DNA of 64,000 bases from Photobacterium obscurum (lineage in GTDB: Bacteria > Pseudomonadota > Gammaproteobacteria > Enterobacterales > Vibrionaceae): NCBI RefSeq assembly GCF_026191635.1, contig NZ_JAKRRW010000011.1, forward strand, positions 62,001 through 126,000. The letters run 5' to 3'. The notes under the pieces are model-generated. The model was not told the origin of the DNA. It searched no databases and saw nothing but the letters and a program-made list of their open reading frames with translations. A program made the position numbers and the translations under genes. This document shows positions 20,416 through 28,317 of the stretch, piece by piece (the stretch's first letter is position 1; every line of letters begins with the position of its first letter).

Positions 20416-21260
20416 TGGACGACCTCAAGTATAATTCTCTATTAGCAGTGATTTTTTCACAGTCGATGCAATGGGTAAACAAACATTCTAATTAATAACC
20501 GTTTTTTCCTACCTAGCACTCAGTTTATGGATAACTTCAAATAACCGAATAGTTTATAAACAGACAAATGAGACCTATGCCACATTTATACACGCTTTCT
20601 GTGGATAGATTTGTGCAGAAGCCCCGTCAGAGGTCAGTTTTACCAGGTGGGCAATCATAAAATATCGTTATCACCCGCTAACAAACAATAAATAATGACA
20701 TAATAAACAATAAGTTAAAAACAACCCCAAAATCATTCGATGATAATAAGAGGATCATTTTTGTTAGAAAAAATGGATCGGTCAAAGATCAACCAATCAT
20801 GGCGTTATCCACATGCCCAGCTCCAATTTGAACAAAAACCCACCACCATCATGCTCAAAAACTCCTCGAACACCTGGATAAATAACCAGATAGTGATAAA
20901 TAAAAAGATTTATCCAAACATCCTGTGGATATCTTTGTGAAAGATCCTTACATTCTTACTGTATAAGGCGCGTTATCTTCATTACCAACTCAACCACCCC
21001 ATCTTTAAAAACAATAAAAACTATTATTATTCATAAACTTAACAACAAGCGCGACAAGATATACCTTCGTAACACCTCTTGTTGACAACAGGATCGAGCG
21101 TTTTTTAACCGCGTGATGACGGCGGGGTAACCATCAAGGCTGTAGGCGACTGCGTCCGAGTGACTAACGATGATCTCGTTTCCAGCTATTATCAGCATAA
21201 AGCCGCTATGATAGTATTTCGACTTAAGCAACGAACCATCTAAAACTGGCCTCTAATGTT
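20416..21260. promoter_or_regulatory. DARS2: Candidate DARS2 (DnaA-reactivating sequence) between rppH and mutH
   Basis: 845 bp without a credible gene, unusually rich in DnaA-box-like 9-mers. Plus-strand sites are TTATACACG 20586-20594, TTATCCACA 20805-20813 (perfect consensus) and TTATCCAAA 20910-20918. Minus-strand sites are TTATCCATA 20526-20534, CTATCCACA 20600-20608, TTATCCAGG 20873-20881 and ATATCCACA 20924-20932. Two of the pairs have identical geometry: a plus box, 5 bp, then a minus box, followed by TTTGTG. In E. coli the mutH-ygdP (rppH) intergenic region is DARS2, which regenerates ATP-DnaA. Shared position plus box density suggest the same element. The region must also hold the divergent rppH and mutH promoters. 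IHF and Fis sites could not be assigned by eye. Confidence 0.65.
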
Positions 21261-21929
21261 ATGCGCCCAACTCCCCAAACTGAACAAGAACTCCTAAACC
21301 GAGCCCATGATTTAGCTGGCTTAACTCTGGGTGAGTTGGCCCAACAGGCAGGTATCGCCACACCACCGGACCTAAAGCGGGATAAAGGCTGGGTCGGCCA
21401 ATTACTCGAGTGGCATCTTGGTGCAACAGCAGGCAGTCAACCCGTTCCCGACTTTGTCGATTTGGGAATTGAACTCAAAACCATTCCGATTGGTTATCAC
21501 GGTAAGCCGCTAGAAACCACATTTGTCTGTGTAGCCCCGTTAATTGGCCTCCAGGGGCTACATTGGGAAAATAGCCATATACGACATAAGTTAGCCAAAG
21601 TACTTTGGATCCCGGTAGAAGGCGAGCGAGATATTCCGTTGGCTGACCGTCATGTCGGCTCGCCATTGCTTTGGAGCCCATCGGCCAATGAAGAACAGCG
21701 CTTGCGACGAGACTGGGAGGAACTAATGGATATGATCGTATTAGGGCAAGTTGAACAGATCACTGCTCGGCACGGAGAGATCTTGCAGCTTCGTCCGAAA
21801 GCCGCCAACAGCAAAGCATTGACAGAAGCCTATGGAGCGAATGGTCAGCCAATAAAAACCCTTCCGCGTGGCTTTTATCTGAAAACCAACTTCACTGCAG
21901 AACTGCTTGAGCGATATTTCATTTTATAA
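21261..21929 (+). CDS. mutH: DNA mismatch repair endonuclease MutH
   Basis: Nicks the unmethylated strand at hemimethylated GATC during methyl-directed mismatch repair, activated by MutL. The 222 residues contain the catalytic pattern D64...E71-x-K73 ([15 protein letters not shown]), with the same spacing as D70/E77/K79 of E. coli. The conserved [13 protein letters not shown] precedes it. Its presence implies a Dam-methylating host. The last six bases overlap the convergent downstream gene. Confidence 0.97.
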   Translation: MRPTPQTEQELLNRAHDLAGLTLGELAQQAGIATPPDLKRDKGWVGQLLEWHLGATAGSQPVPDFVDLGIELKTIPIGYHGKPLETTFVCVAPLIGLQGLHWENSHIRHKLAKVLWIPVEGERDIPLADRHVGSPLLWSPSANEEQRLRRDWEELMDMIVLGQVEQITARHGEILQLRPKAANSKALTEAYGANGQPIKTLPRGFYLKTNFTAELLERYFIL

Positions 21930-22226
21930 CGAGATAGTCATATCTTCCCGGCACTCTGACACCTTGCCATCAGGCGAGAATTCATCATAAGGGTCGGTCA
22001 CCCGTAGTACGACAGAAGTGATCCCCAACGGACGGAGAAGATCTTTGACCTGCTCGATAGACTGAAAACGCAGCATTGCGTCATTATCATCCTTCAACGG
22101 CTCCAGTTGATGTTTAAACTCAACTTCCATTAGGTAATCCGAGCAGCCCGCATAGCTGGTCAGAATACATTTTGGCGCCTTTCCATCATGTGCTTTCAAC
22201 CAATGCTTCAACTGAGATAGTTTCAT
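21924..22226 (-). CDS. Small conserved protein (DUF6482-like)
   Basis: 100-residue soluble protein, no signal peptide, acidic (ends [11 protein letters not shown]). It begins [15 protein letters not shown] and includes [14 protein letters not shown] and [18 protein letters not shown], which resembles the DUF6482 family, but I am not certain of the family. The start at 22226 is chosen for AGGAGA four bases upstream; the frame continues 16 codons further without a ribosome binding site. It converges on mutH, with a six-base overlap of the 3' ends. No function can be given. Confidence 0.75.
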   Translation of the reverse strand: MKLSQLKHWLKAHDGKAPKCILTSYAGCSDYLMEVEFKHQLEPLKDDNDAMLRFQSIEQVKDLLRPLGITSVVLRVTDPYDEFSPDGKVSECREDMTISL

Positions 22227-22416
22227 TATATCTCCTAGGATCCCTGCGACCGAAAATCGGATCGTTTGTATCATCAGTGTATAACTATGTGACAGGTTAG
22301 CAATTACGGCAAGGTGCGACTGATAGATTAAATATAGATCTTGTTGATTTTACAGTCTTCTCAGCTTCTGAAAGACAGGTTATATTCAAGATAAATAACC
22401 GGTCCAAGGAGGGCTG

Positions 22417-23451
22417 ATGGAATACCATAAACTCCCCCACTCTTCGCTAGAAGTCAGTAAAATCTGCCTCGGCACCATGACCTTCGGCGAACAAAACAGC
22501 GAATCGGAAGCGCACAGCCAACTGGATTTGGCTTTTGAGCGCGGTGTGAATTTCATCGATACCGCGGAGATGTATCCGGTGCCGCCTCAACCCGAGAGCC
22601 AAGGGCTGACCGAAACCTATATCGGTAACTGGCTGAAAAAATCCGGTAAGCGAGACAAGGTGGTGCTGGCTACCAAAGTTGCAGGCCCCAGAGGGCTGCC
22701 CTATATCCGTGAAAATATGGCATTGGATCGACGCAATATCCATGACGCGATTGAAACTAGCCTCAATCGCCTGCAGACCGATTATATTGATCTCTACCAA
22801 CTGCACTGGCCGCAACGGGAAACCAACTGTTTTGGCAACCTCAACTACCAATACCAAGAAGACCATTCCGGTGTGACGTTCTCCGACTCACTAGAAGCAC
22901 TGGCCGAGTTGATCCGTGCCGGTAAAATCCGTTATATCGGTCTGTCAAATGAAACACCATGGGGAGTCATGTCGTTCCTGCGCCTGGCCGAAAAGCATAA
23001 CCTCCCGCGTGTGATTTCAATTCAAAACCCCTACAACCTGCTTAACCGAAGCTTTGAGATTGGCCTGTCAGAGATCAGCCATCATGAAGGGGTGGAGCTG
23101 TTGGCCTATTCACCACTGGCATTCGGTACGCTAAGCGGCAAATATTTAAACGGAGCCCGGCCGGATGGTGCCCGCTGTACCCTGTTTGAACGATTTTCGC
23201 GTTATTTCAACCCGCAGGGAGTAGCCGCAACTCAAGCCTATGTTGATGTCGCCAGAAAACATGGCTTGGATCCGGCCCAAATGGCGCTCGCCTTCGTTAA
23301 CCAACGTCCTTTCATCGCATCCAATATCATTGGAGCAACGGATCTTGAACAGCTAGAAGCGAATATAAACAGTATTAACCTCACCCTCAGTGAGGAGGTG
23401 CTGGCCGATTTGGAAGCTGTCGGTATCACTTACTCCAACCCTTGCCCATAA
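22417..23451 (+). CDS. tas: Aldo-keto reductase Tas
   Basis: NADP(H)-dependent oxidoreductase of the aldo-keto reductase superfamily. The 344 residues align along their whole length with E. coli Tas: YHKLPHSSLEVSKICLGTMT at the start, the catalytic region FIDTAEMYPVPP, and SNETPWGVM. The physiological substrate is unknown; E. coli tas was found as a suppressor of tyrosine auxotrophy. AAGGAGG lies six bases before the ATG. Near mutH, as in E. coli. Downstream is a second heptamer repeat, then a hairpin. Confidence 0.94.
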   Translation: MEYHKLPHSSLEVSKICLGTMTFGEQNSESEAHSQLDLAFERGVNFIDTAEMYPVPPQPESQGLTETYIGNWLKKSGKRDKVVLATKVAGPRGLPYIRENMALDRRNIHDAIETSLNRLQTDYIDLYQLHWPQRETNCFGNLNYQYQEDHSGVTFSDSLEALAELIRAGKIRYIGLSNETPWGVMSFLRLAEKHNLPRVISIQNPYNLLNRSFEIGLSEISHHEGVELLAYSPLAFGTLSGKYLNGARPDGARCTLFERFSRYFNPQGVAATQAYVDVARKHGLDPAQMALAFVNQRPFIASNIIGATDLEQLEANINSINLTLSEEVLADLEAVGITYSNPCP

Positions 23452-23460
23452 TACCACTCT

Positions 23461-23488
23461 GCGGCCAGCGGCCAGCGGCCAGCGGCAA
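23461..23488. repeat. Short tandem repeat: three copies of GCGGCCA plus a partial fourth
   Basis: Three perfect copies of a 7-bp unit (23461-23481) and a degenerate fourth (GCGGCAA) begin nine bases after the tas stop codon and run up to the next hairpin. The unit length and position are the same as in the array after nptA, but the sequence is different and GC-rich. Confidence 0.9.
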
Positions 23489-23490
23489 AT

Positions 23491-23515
23491 GAAAAAGCCC
23501 CCGATAACGGGGGCC
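23491..23515 (-). terminator. Terminator-like hairpin after tas
   Basis: Stem GCCCCC / GGGGGC with a short loop. The T-rich tail (TTTTTC) is on the minus strand, so it most likely ends transcription coming from the DUF1127-like gene; it may also stabilise the tas mRNA end. Confidence 0.7.
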
Positions 23516-23694
23516 AAAACATTAGCTCAACCAACGTCGGTCGCAGCCGGTATTGATAGATTTATTCCTGTACAGTATCGCTCCTCCGCTCTCGAGGCAA
23601 GCATTGTCACAAAGCGTTGTCATTGGTTACAACCCATGTTGTCAGTACGCTGGTTAAGCCCTCGACCTGAGTTTGCAGGCCGACTTTGGTTGTG

Positions 23695-23726
23695 GCGCCT
23701 TGCTCCTTACGTATAGAGCAAGGCGC
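23695..23726. other. Strong intergenic hairpin upstream of the minus-strand terminator
   Basis: Perfect 11-bp stem GCGCCTTGCTC / GAGCAAGGCGC around a 10-nt loop, right after the stop codon of the DUF1127-like gene. No T-run follows. A second, looser inverted repeat (23528-23542 with 23678-23692, 13/15 matches) spans the remaining gap of about 150 bp, so the 3' region of this transcript is highly structured. No gene is seen in 23516-23731. Confidence 0.6.
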
Positions 23727-23731
23727 TATCG

Positions 23732-23977
23732 TTACGTCATGAGTCGTGATTTATATTCTCGTCTCAGGTGACGTGCCATGCGAGTGGCTTTGGTTGATAC
23801 AAGGTTATGTGCAATACGTTGATCTTTGCCGACTCCGACATCCTGCAGCATATGCTCAGAAAAATGTGGGAGATGAATCGTAATTCGACGATGTTCACGA
23901 CGCCAGGCGGCATCTTCACGATGAACGTCAAGACGAATTAACAAAACGGCGATACGTAAATAGACTGATTGGCGCAT
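23732..23977 (-). CDS. Small basic protein, DUF1127-like
   Basis: 81-residue arginine-rich protein. It begins MRQSVYLRIAVLLIRLDVHRE, and the middle LPHFSEHMLQDVGVGKDQ resembles the short DUF1127 motif (L-D/S-x-x-L-x-D-I/V-G). DUF1127 proteins are poorly understood; some act in phosphate, arginine or stress adaptation and RNA turnover. The start at 23977 has GGAGAG upstream; an ATG five codons earlier would place that ribosome binding site inside the gene. A 21-22 codon open frame with a strong ribosome binding site lies upstream on the same strand. Confidence 0.7.
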   Translation of the reverse strand: MRQSVYLRIAVLLIRLDVHREDAAWRREHRRITIHLPHFSEHMLQDVGVGKDQRIAHNLVSTKATRMARHLRREYKSRLMT

Positions 23978-24090
23978 AGTTGTGCTCTCCATAAGATAAA
24001 TTATCGGAGGGACACAGATACAACTGTTCAGGCTGACAACTTTACTAGCCGCGACAGGTATCCGCGGCCCGTTTACACAGCGGATTGCTG

Positions 24091-24159
24091 TTATTGGTTG
24101 GTGTGCTTAGAGACATCACCAGCAGGACGCAGATATTTCAAAGTACTGATAATCATCAT
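24091..24159 (-). CDS. Possible very small protein (21-22 residues)
   Basis: Short frame that starts with two consecutive ATG codons (24159 and 24156), preceded by a perfect AGGAGGA at 24164-24170 (seven bases from the second ATG). It encodes MMIISTLKYLRPAGDVSKH and three further residues, then TAA. The strong ribosome binding site and the AT-rich promoter-like sequence upstream (24180-24300) suggest it is translated, perhaps as a leader for the DUF1127-like gene 113 bp downstream. No homology is known to me. Confidence 0.5.
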   Translation of the reverse strand: MMIISTLKYLRPAGDVSKHTNQ

Positions 24160-24342
24160 ATGTTCCTCCTGGTAATAAGTGGAAAGGGGTAAAGTTGTTT
24201 TAATTTTAACCACTTAGTTAAATAAAACAAGTATATATTAGCACCCAAATGCATAATAATACTTTATGCTAAATTCTCTGGTTCCGACTCGCATATTCCC
24301 CTCGTAACCCTCGGATTAGGTTAATAAATTAGCATGATTGGT

Positions 24343-24360
24343 AAGCGCCCTAGGGCGCTT
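24343..24360 (-). terminator. Palindrome after vpsR
   Basis: Perfect 18-bp palindrome AAGCGCCCTAGGGCGCTT, 23 bp after the vpsR stop. It lacks a clear T-run, so a terminator role is only likely by position. Confidence 0.5.
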
Positions 24361-24383
24361 TGGCTGTTTACATCATCTATCGC

Positions 24384-25724
24384 TTAGCTTTGGCGAAGAT
24401 GGCGGGGAGGCGGGACCAAATCATGCTTATTCAGCAACCGGTACATGGTCGCACGCGATACTCCCAGCTCACGTGCGGCTGCAGAAATCTGTCCTTTGTT
24501 ATTTTCCAGCACCGTTAGTAATGCGCTTCGCTCTGACTCTTCCCGAATTTTCTTCAAGCTCTGCTTGTCATCCACCAGGCGAGGAAGATCAAGGTGTTCA
24601 ACCTCAATCGTTTTGCTTTCGGTCAGAAGAATGGCTCGCTTGATCTGACTAATCAGCTCACGGACATTACCTGGCCACGGATAGTTCAACAACAGCTTCT
24701 GTGCCTCCTCCGATATGCTCTTTGCAACACTGTTGTACTGACGGGAGAACTTTAGCAACAAGTACTCAGCCAACAGCAAGATGTCTTCGCCACGCTCGCG
24801 TAGTGCCGGTACCGTCAAGCTAAGTACGTTCAACCGATAATAAAGATCCTCACGAATTTTCCCATCGGCCAGCAGCTCTTCCAGTGGATAACGCGTCGAT
24901 ACGATTAGACGAATGTCAGACTGTATCAGCCGACCACCTGCCGTCGTGAAGCTACCATCTTGTAGAAAGCACAATAATTCCTGCTGCCGCTCATCATTCA
25001 GGCCAGATATTTCATCAAGATACAGTACCCCCTGATCGGCTGCGGAAAAACAGCACCGGCTCTGTTCTGGCTGGCTATCATCATCGGTTATCTGCCAAGA
25101 CGCATTTACCGCCTCACAACTCACGCCAACAAACGCCGCTTTGGCCCTGGTTGAGGCTTGGTGAATTGCCTGAGCAACCAGTTCTTTGCCGGTGCCTATC
25201 TCGCCCTGCACAAACACCGGCATGTCGGCCACTGCCATACGCTTTACCTGATGACGTAACTTCTTCATCGCAGCCGCATTACCCTGCAATCCATGCTGGC
25301 CAAATTGACCGAGTTCAGGCCACACTTTACGCTCCAGCTGCAGCATCCCCAACTGATGACCAATGGTCTTCAGTAACTGAGACTCAGGAACCGGAGAAGT
25401 AAAATAGTCGATACAGAAGCTCACGATAAACTGACAGATTGACTCCGTATTGAGTTGCTCTTCACGGACCAAAGCCAGCCAACGGGCTTGCTTATTACGG
25501 TTAACCACCCCTGCGATACCATTGAGGCTGAATTCGTCCTGAGTCAGATCAACCACACCGATACAAGGCCCCACTTCAAGCAACAATGATTCGGCAGTAC
25601 GAAGATCATAACAGCGATAGCAGAGCCAACCTGCCTGCTCCAATGATGTGATCCAGGGTATATTGTTGCCCCCTAGAACGATTAATGTCCCCAGGGCTGA
25701 AGCGCGCTTCAATTCTGTGCTCAT
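24384..25724 (-). CDS. vpsR: Biofilm/exopolysaccharide regulator of the VpsR family (NtrC type)
   Basis: Response-regulator-like transcription factor of 446 residues. In V. cholerae VpsR binds cyclic di-GMP and activates exopolysaccharide and biofilm genes. Domains: atypical receiver (1-125) with the conserved D59 in IGVVDLT; AAA+ domain with Walker A GEIGTGKE (174-181) and Walker B VLYLDE (233-238); PGNVREL (351-357); Fis-type helix-turn-helix (about 408-433, ISAAARELGVSRATMYRLL). The sigma-54-contacting GAFTGA loop is absent, as in V. cholerae VpsR, which works with sigma-70 RNA polymerase. No exopolysaccharide genes lie in the window. Confidence 0.88.
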   Translation of the reverse strand: MSTELKRASALGTLIVLGGNNIPWITSLEQAGWLCYRCYDLRTAESLLLEVGPCIGVVDLTQDEFSLNGIAGVVNRNKQARWLALVREEQLNTESICQFIVSFCIDYFTSPVPESQLLKTIGHQLGMLQLERKVWPELGQFGQHGLQGNAAAMKKLRHQVKRMAVADMPVFVQGEIGTGKELVAQAIHQASTRAKAAFVGVSCEAVNASWQITDDDSQPEQSRCCFSAADQGVLYLDEISGLNDERQQELLCFLQDGSFTTAGGRLIQSDIRLIVSTRYPLEELLADGKIREDLYYRLNVLSLTVPALRERGEDILLLAEYLLLKFSRQYNSVAKSISEEAQKLLLNYPWPGNVRELISQIKRAILLTESKTIEVEHLDLPRLVDDKQSLKKIREESERSALLTVLENNKGQISAAARELGVSRATMYRLLNKHDLVPPPRHLRQS

Positions 25725-25939
25725 TCTTTACCGCCTTCCATCTGCCAGTAATAACACCTAACTCGTTACCCACGGCTTAGCCGTGTTATCTCAAACCGTC
25801 GATTCTCACAGGAGAATCCATCTGCAATAAACCAAGACTGAGTTTGATGATAAATATCTCGCCCCAATAAATGCAACTTGTTTGGTATTATAATTGATAT
25901 CCTTGTAAGGTTTTCACATAAATTGTCGCACCAAAACGC

Positions 25940-25961
25940 AAAAAGCGCCCGAAGGCGCTTT
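25940..25961 (-). terminator. Terminator after the dicarboxylate symporter
   Basis: Stem AAAAGCGCC / GGCGCTTTT with a TTCG tetraloop on the minus strand, followed by T-rich sequence. Confidence 0.9.
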
Positions 25962-25983
25962 TAAATCATTATCTTATTGTGAG

Positions 25984-27258
25984 TTAACTCACTGTTACCG
26001 CTTCCGGTTGTGCATCGTTCTCATCAACACCAATCTCGTTTTCACTTTTTGCGACAATGGTGTTCACTGCGGTATCACCGACAACGTTAGAGCTGGTACA
26101 GAACATATCATTGATACGGTCAACAGCGGCAACAATCGCTAGACCTTCAGGCGGAAGACCTAGTTGGTGAAGCAAGACACCAACCATCACCACACCACCA
26201 CCTGGTACACCACCCGCACCGATAGACAGTAGCAGAATAGTCAATCCTAGGGTAAATAGGTCGGCACTGTTAATTGGCTGGCCGAAAGCATTGGCGACGA
26301 AGATAGTAGCCAGAGCGATGTAGATAGACACACCTGACATATTCATGGTCGCACCTAGTGGTACACCGAAACCGGCTACTGACTTTGAGACGCCAATCTT
26401 GTCAGTCAGGGTACGCATCGTAACCGGAATCGTGGCATTCGAGCTTGCCGTCGATAGCGAGAACAGGATCTGCTCACGAGTATGACGCAGGAACTGAGAA
26501 GGCTTGATGCCTGTCGTCAGGCCAACCATCATTGGATAGAAGAAGAAAATCCAGAATACCAGCATCGCAACAACCAGCGCGACGTAACCGGCTACCGACA
26601 TCAGTGTATTGGCATCCAGGGTAGCACCTAGCTGAACCATCAGGGCAAATACACCGTATGGCGCCAGGCTCATCACCAGGCCAACCAGCTTCATCATGAT
26701 TTCGTTGGCCATCTTGAATGTCTTGATGGCAGGACCACCACGACTATCCAGTGCCTGAATTGCAAGACCTGTCAGAATCGCCATGAAGATAATCTGTAGC
26801 ATATCTCCACTTGCAAAAGCTTGTACTGGGTTGCTTGGTACGATGTTAACAATCAGTGAGAAAATATCAGGAGTTTCCGTGGTTGTCAGTTTAACCGTTT
26901 CTGATACCGTACCGGCCAAGTTCGCATCTGCACCAGGCTGGAAAATCATCCCAACCGTCAGGGCTGCGGTGATCGCGATGATGGTATTGATAATGTAGAG
27001 ACCAAAGGTTTTACCACCCAAGCGACCAAATGCCGTAATGTCTTTCAGATCAACGATACCGCAAACAATCGAGACATAAACTAATGGCACGACCAATAGC
27101 TTGATCAGTGAAACAAACATACCGCCAGCACCTTCTGCCAGGCCAAGTACATAGGTATCCATCAATGTCACGCCGTTAAACAGGTACTGAATCGCGGTAC
27201 CTAATATCAGACCAGCAAATAGGCCTGCGAATATTTTTCCTGATAGCGATTTCTTCAT
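25984..27258 (-). CDS. Dicarboxylate/amino acid:cation symporter (DAACS family)
   Basis: Sodium- or proton-coupled transporter of the inner membrane (424 residues). Family features are the serine-rich loop LSTASSNATIPVT, NMSGVSIY, the GAGGVPGGGVVM re-entrant loop and the cation-site motif DRINDMFCTSSNVVGD. About eight membrane helices are seen. The substrate is probably glutamate, aspartate or a C4-dicarboxylate. It stands alone between vpsR and a lipoprotein gene, with its own terminator. A second family member occurs at 46766-47944, but the two differ in their cation-site motifs. Confidence 0.92.
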   Translation of the reverse strand: MKKSLSGKIFAGLFAGLILGTAIQYLFNGVTLMDTYVLGLAEGAGGMFVSLIKLLVVPLVYVSIVCGIVDLKDITAFGRLGGKTFGLYIINTIIAITAALTVGMIFQPGADANLAGTVSETVKLTTTETPDIFSLIVNIVPSNPVQAFASGDMLQIIFMAILTGLAIQALDSRGGPAIKTFKMANEIMMKLVGLVMSLAPYGVFALMVQLGATLDANTLMSVAGYVALVVAMLVFWIFFFYPMMVGLTTGIKPSQFLRHTREQILFSLSTASSNATIPVTMRTLTDKIGVSKSVAGFGVPLGATMNMSGVSIYIALATIFVANAFGQPINSADLFTLGLTILLLSIGAGGVPGGGVVMVGVLLHQLGLPPEGLAIVAAVDRINDMFCTSSNVVGDTAVNTIVAKSENEIGVDENDAQPEAVTVS

Positions 27259-27731
27259 CGTCCATCTCCAGTAGGTTGTGCTTGTTTAAGTTTCGCTTAC
27301 TTCCTGTTCCCACTGTTCCTCGTGGGTTGGACGACATTTTACACAGATGGATTCGACTGAAAAGAACAATTTTTACAATTTAACTACAAATGAAATACAA
27401 GATTAAACACCGTTAGAACAGATAAATTACAGCATAACAAACTAAAACATATAATTATCTGCAACTTATGGGCATGAGGAATAGAACATTACTCGCAGAA
27501 TATCGTTCCATTTAACAGGGCAAAAAATACCTGTAATGTGAATCTAATCACATCCAATAATCCACTATAGGAATAAAAAGCAACCTATTTCCACTATAAG
27601 AAATTCTGGTTAAACGAAGGAATACGCCTCTCTCCCTAACACTCCAATATCGATATGACAGCGAGAAAAGAGGCAATATACCAAGTGACATCAAGCTGAA
27701 GGAATCAGGACGAGATCACTTGGGGATGGGA
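27259..27731. other. Gene-free region upstream of the symporter
   Basis: 473 bp of AT-rich sequence between the symporter and a lipoprotein gene, both on the minus strand. It presumably holds the symporter promoter. I find no convincing gene, clear hairpin or recognisable operator. Confidence 0.5.
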
Positions 27732-28154
27732 TTAGCTCTCTGTTGGCTGACTTAAGTTATGGCAGGTCTCTGCTGTAACAACATCAGTGGCAAAACCACC
27801 ATTGCCGGAGTACCAATAACGTACGCCTAGCCCATTTTCAATTGCTCCGCCAAACTGCTCACACACATAAGGAAATATGTCTTTCTCTGCCTGCGACTTG
27901 TGGGTATTCCAATACCAGCGCGGGTTAGGTAAACGATAGATAACCGTCAGCAATGAATTTTCTTCATCAAACTGAAAAGTCTGAACACCACCTCGAAACG
28001 GTGTGGAAGGCACATCATTAAGTTTATTAAGTTCGACCTTGTATGCATCTGGCAAATTACCGACATAGTCTGATGATGGTGGGGTCAACTTCGTCGAGAT
28101 ACAACCTGATAGCAATAGTGGTGCAATGGCCAATGACGCAATACGGAACTTCAT
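27732..28154 (-). CDS. Predicted lipoprotein of unknown function
   Basis: 140 residues with a type II signal peptide ending in the lipobox LLSGC (lipidated C18). Residue 19 is isoleucine, so outer-membrane sorting is expected. The mature part contains LPNPRWYWNTHKSQAEKDIF and two further cysteines that could pair. I do not recognise a family. It follows lysS on the same strand after a terminator and probably has its own promoter. Confidence 0.75.
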   Translation of the reverse strand: MKFRIASLAIAPLLLSGCISTKLTPPSSDYVGNLPDAYKVELNKLNDVPSTPFRGGVQTFQFDEENSLLTVIYRLPNPRWYWNTHKSQAEKDIFPYVCEQFGGAIENGLGVRYWYSGNGGFATDVVTAETCHNLSQPTES

Positions 28155-28262
28155 TATAATCCCTTAGCTTATTATTAATATGATGATTGTTTCAGCGGTA
28201 ATTATACAGCATTCAAATGCAACACCAAGCAATACAGATTGTAATTCTTTGATTATTATTAC

Positions 28263-28290
28263 AAAAAAAAGCCACCCTATGGGTGGCTTT
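28263..28290 (-). terminator. Rho-independent terminator after lysS
   Basis: Stem AAAGCCACCC / GGGTGGCTTT with a 3-nt loop, followed on the minus strand by a run of T residues. Confidence 0.93.
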
Positions 28291-28317
28291 ATTAATCTGA
28301 TAATACCTTAGCAGATA

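Noticed and set aside
20740..20940. 66-codon open frame in the rppH-mutH gap
   Set aside because: Lysine/asparagine/isoleucine-rich composition reflects AT-rich DNA, it lacks a ribosome binding site, and it contains three DnaA-box-like sequences.
20416..21260. Chromosomal replication origin (oriC)
   Set aside because: DnaA boxes are present, but the neighbours are rppH and mutH rather than dnaA, mioC or mnmG, and no clear repeated AT-rich unwinding element is seen; DARS2 is a better fit.
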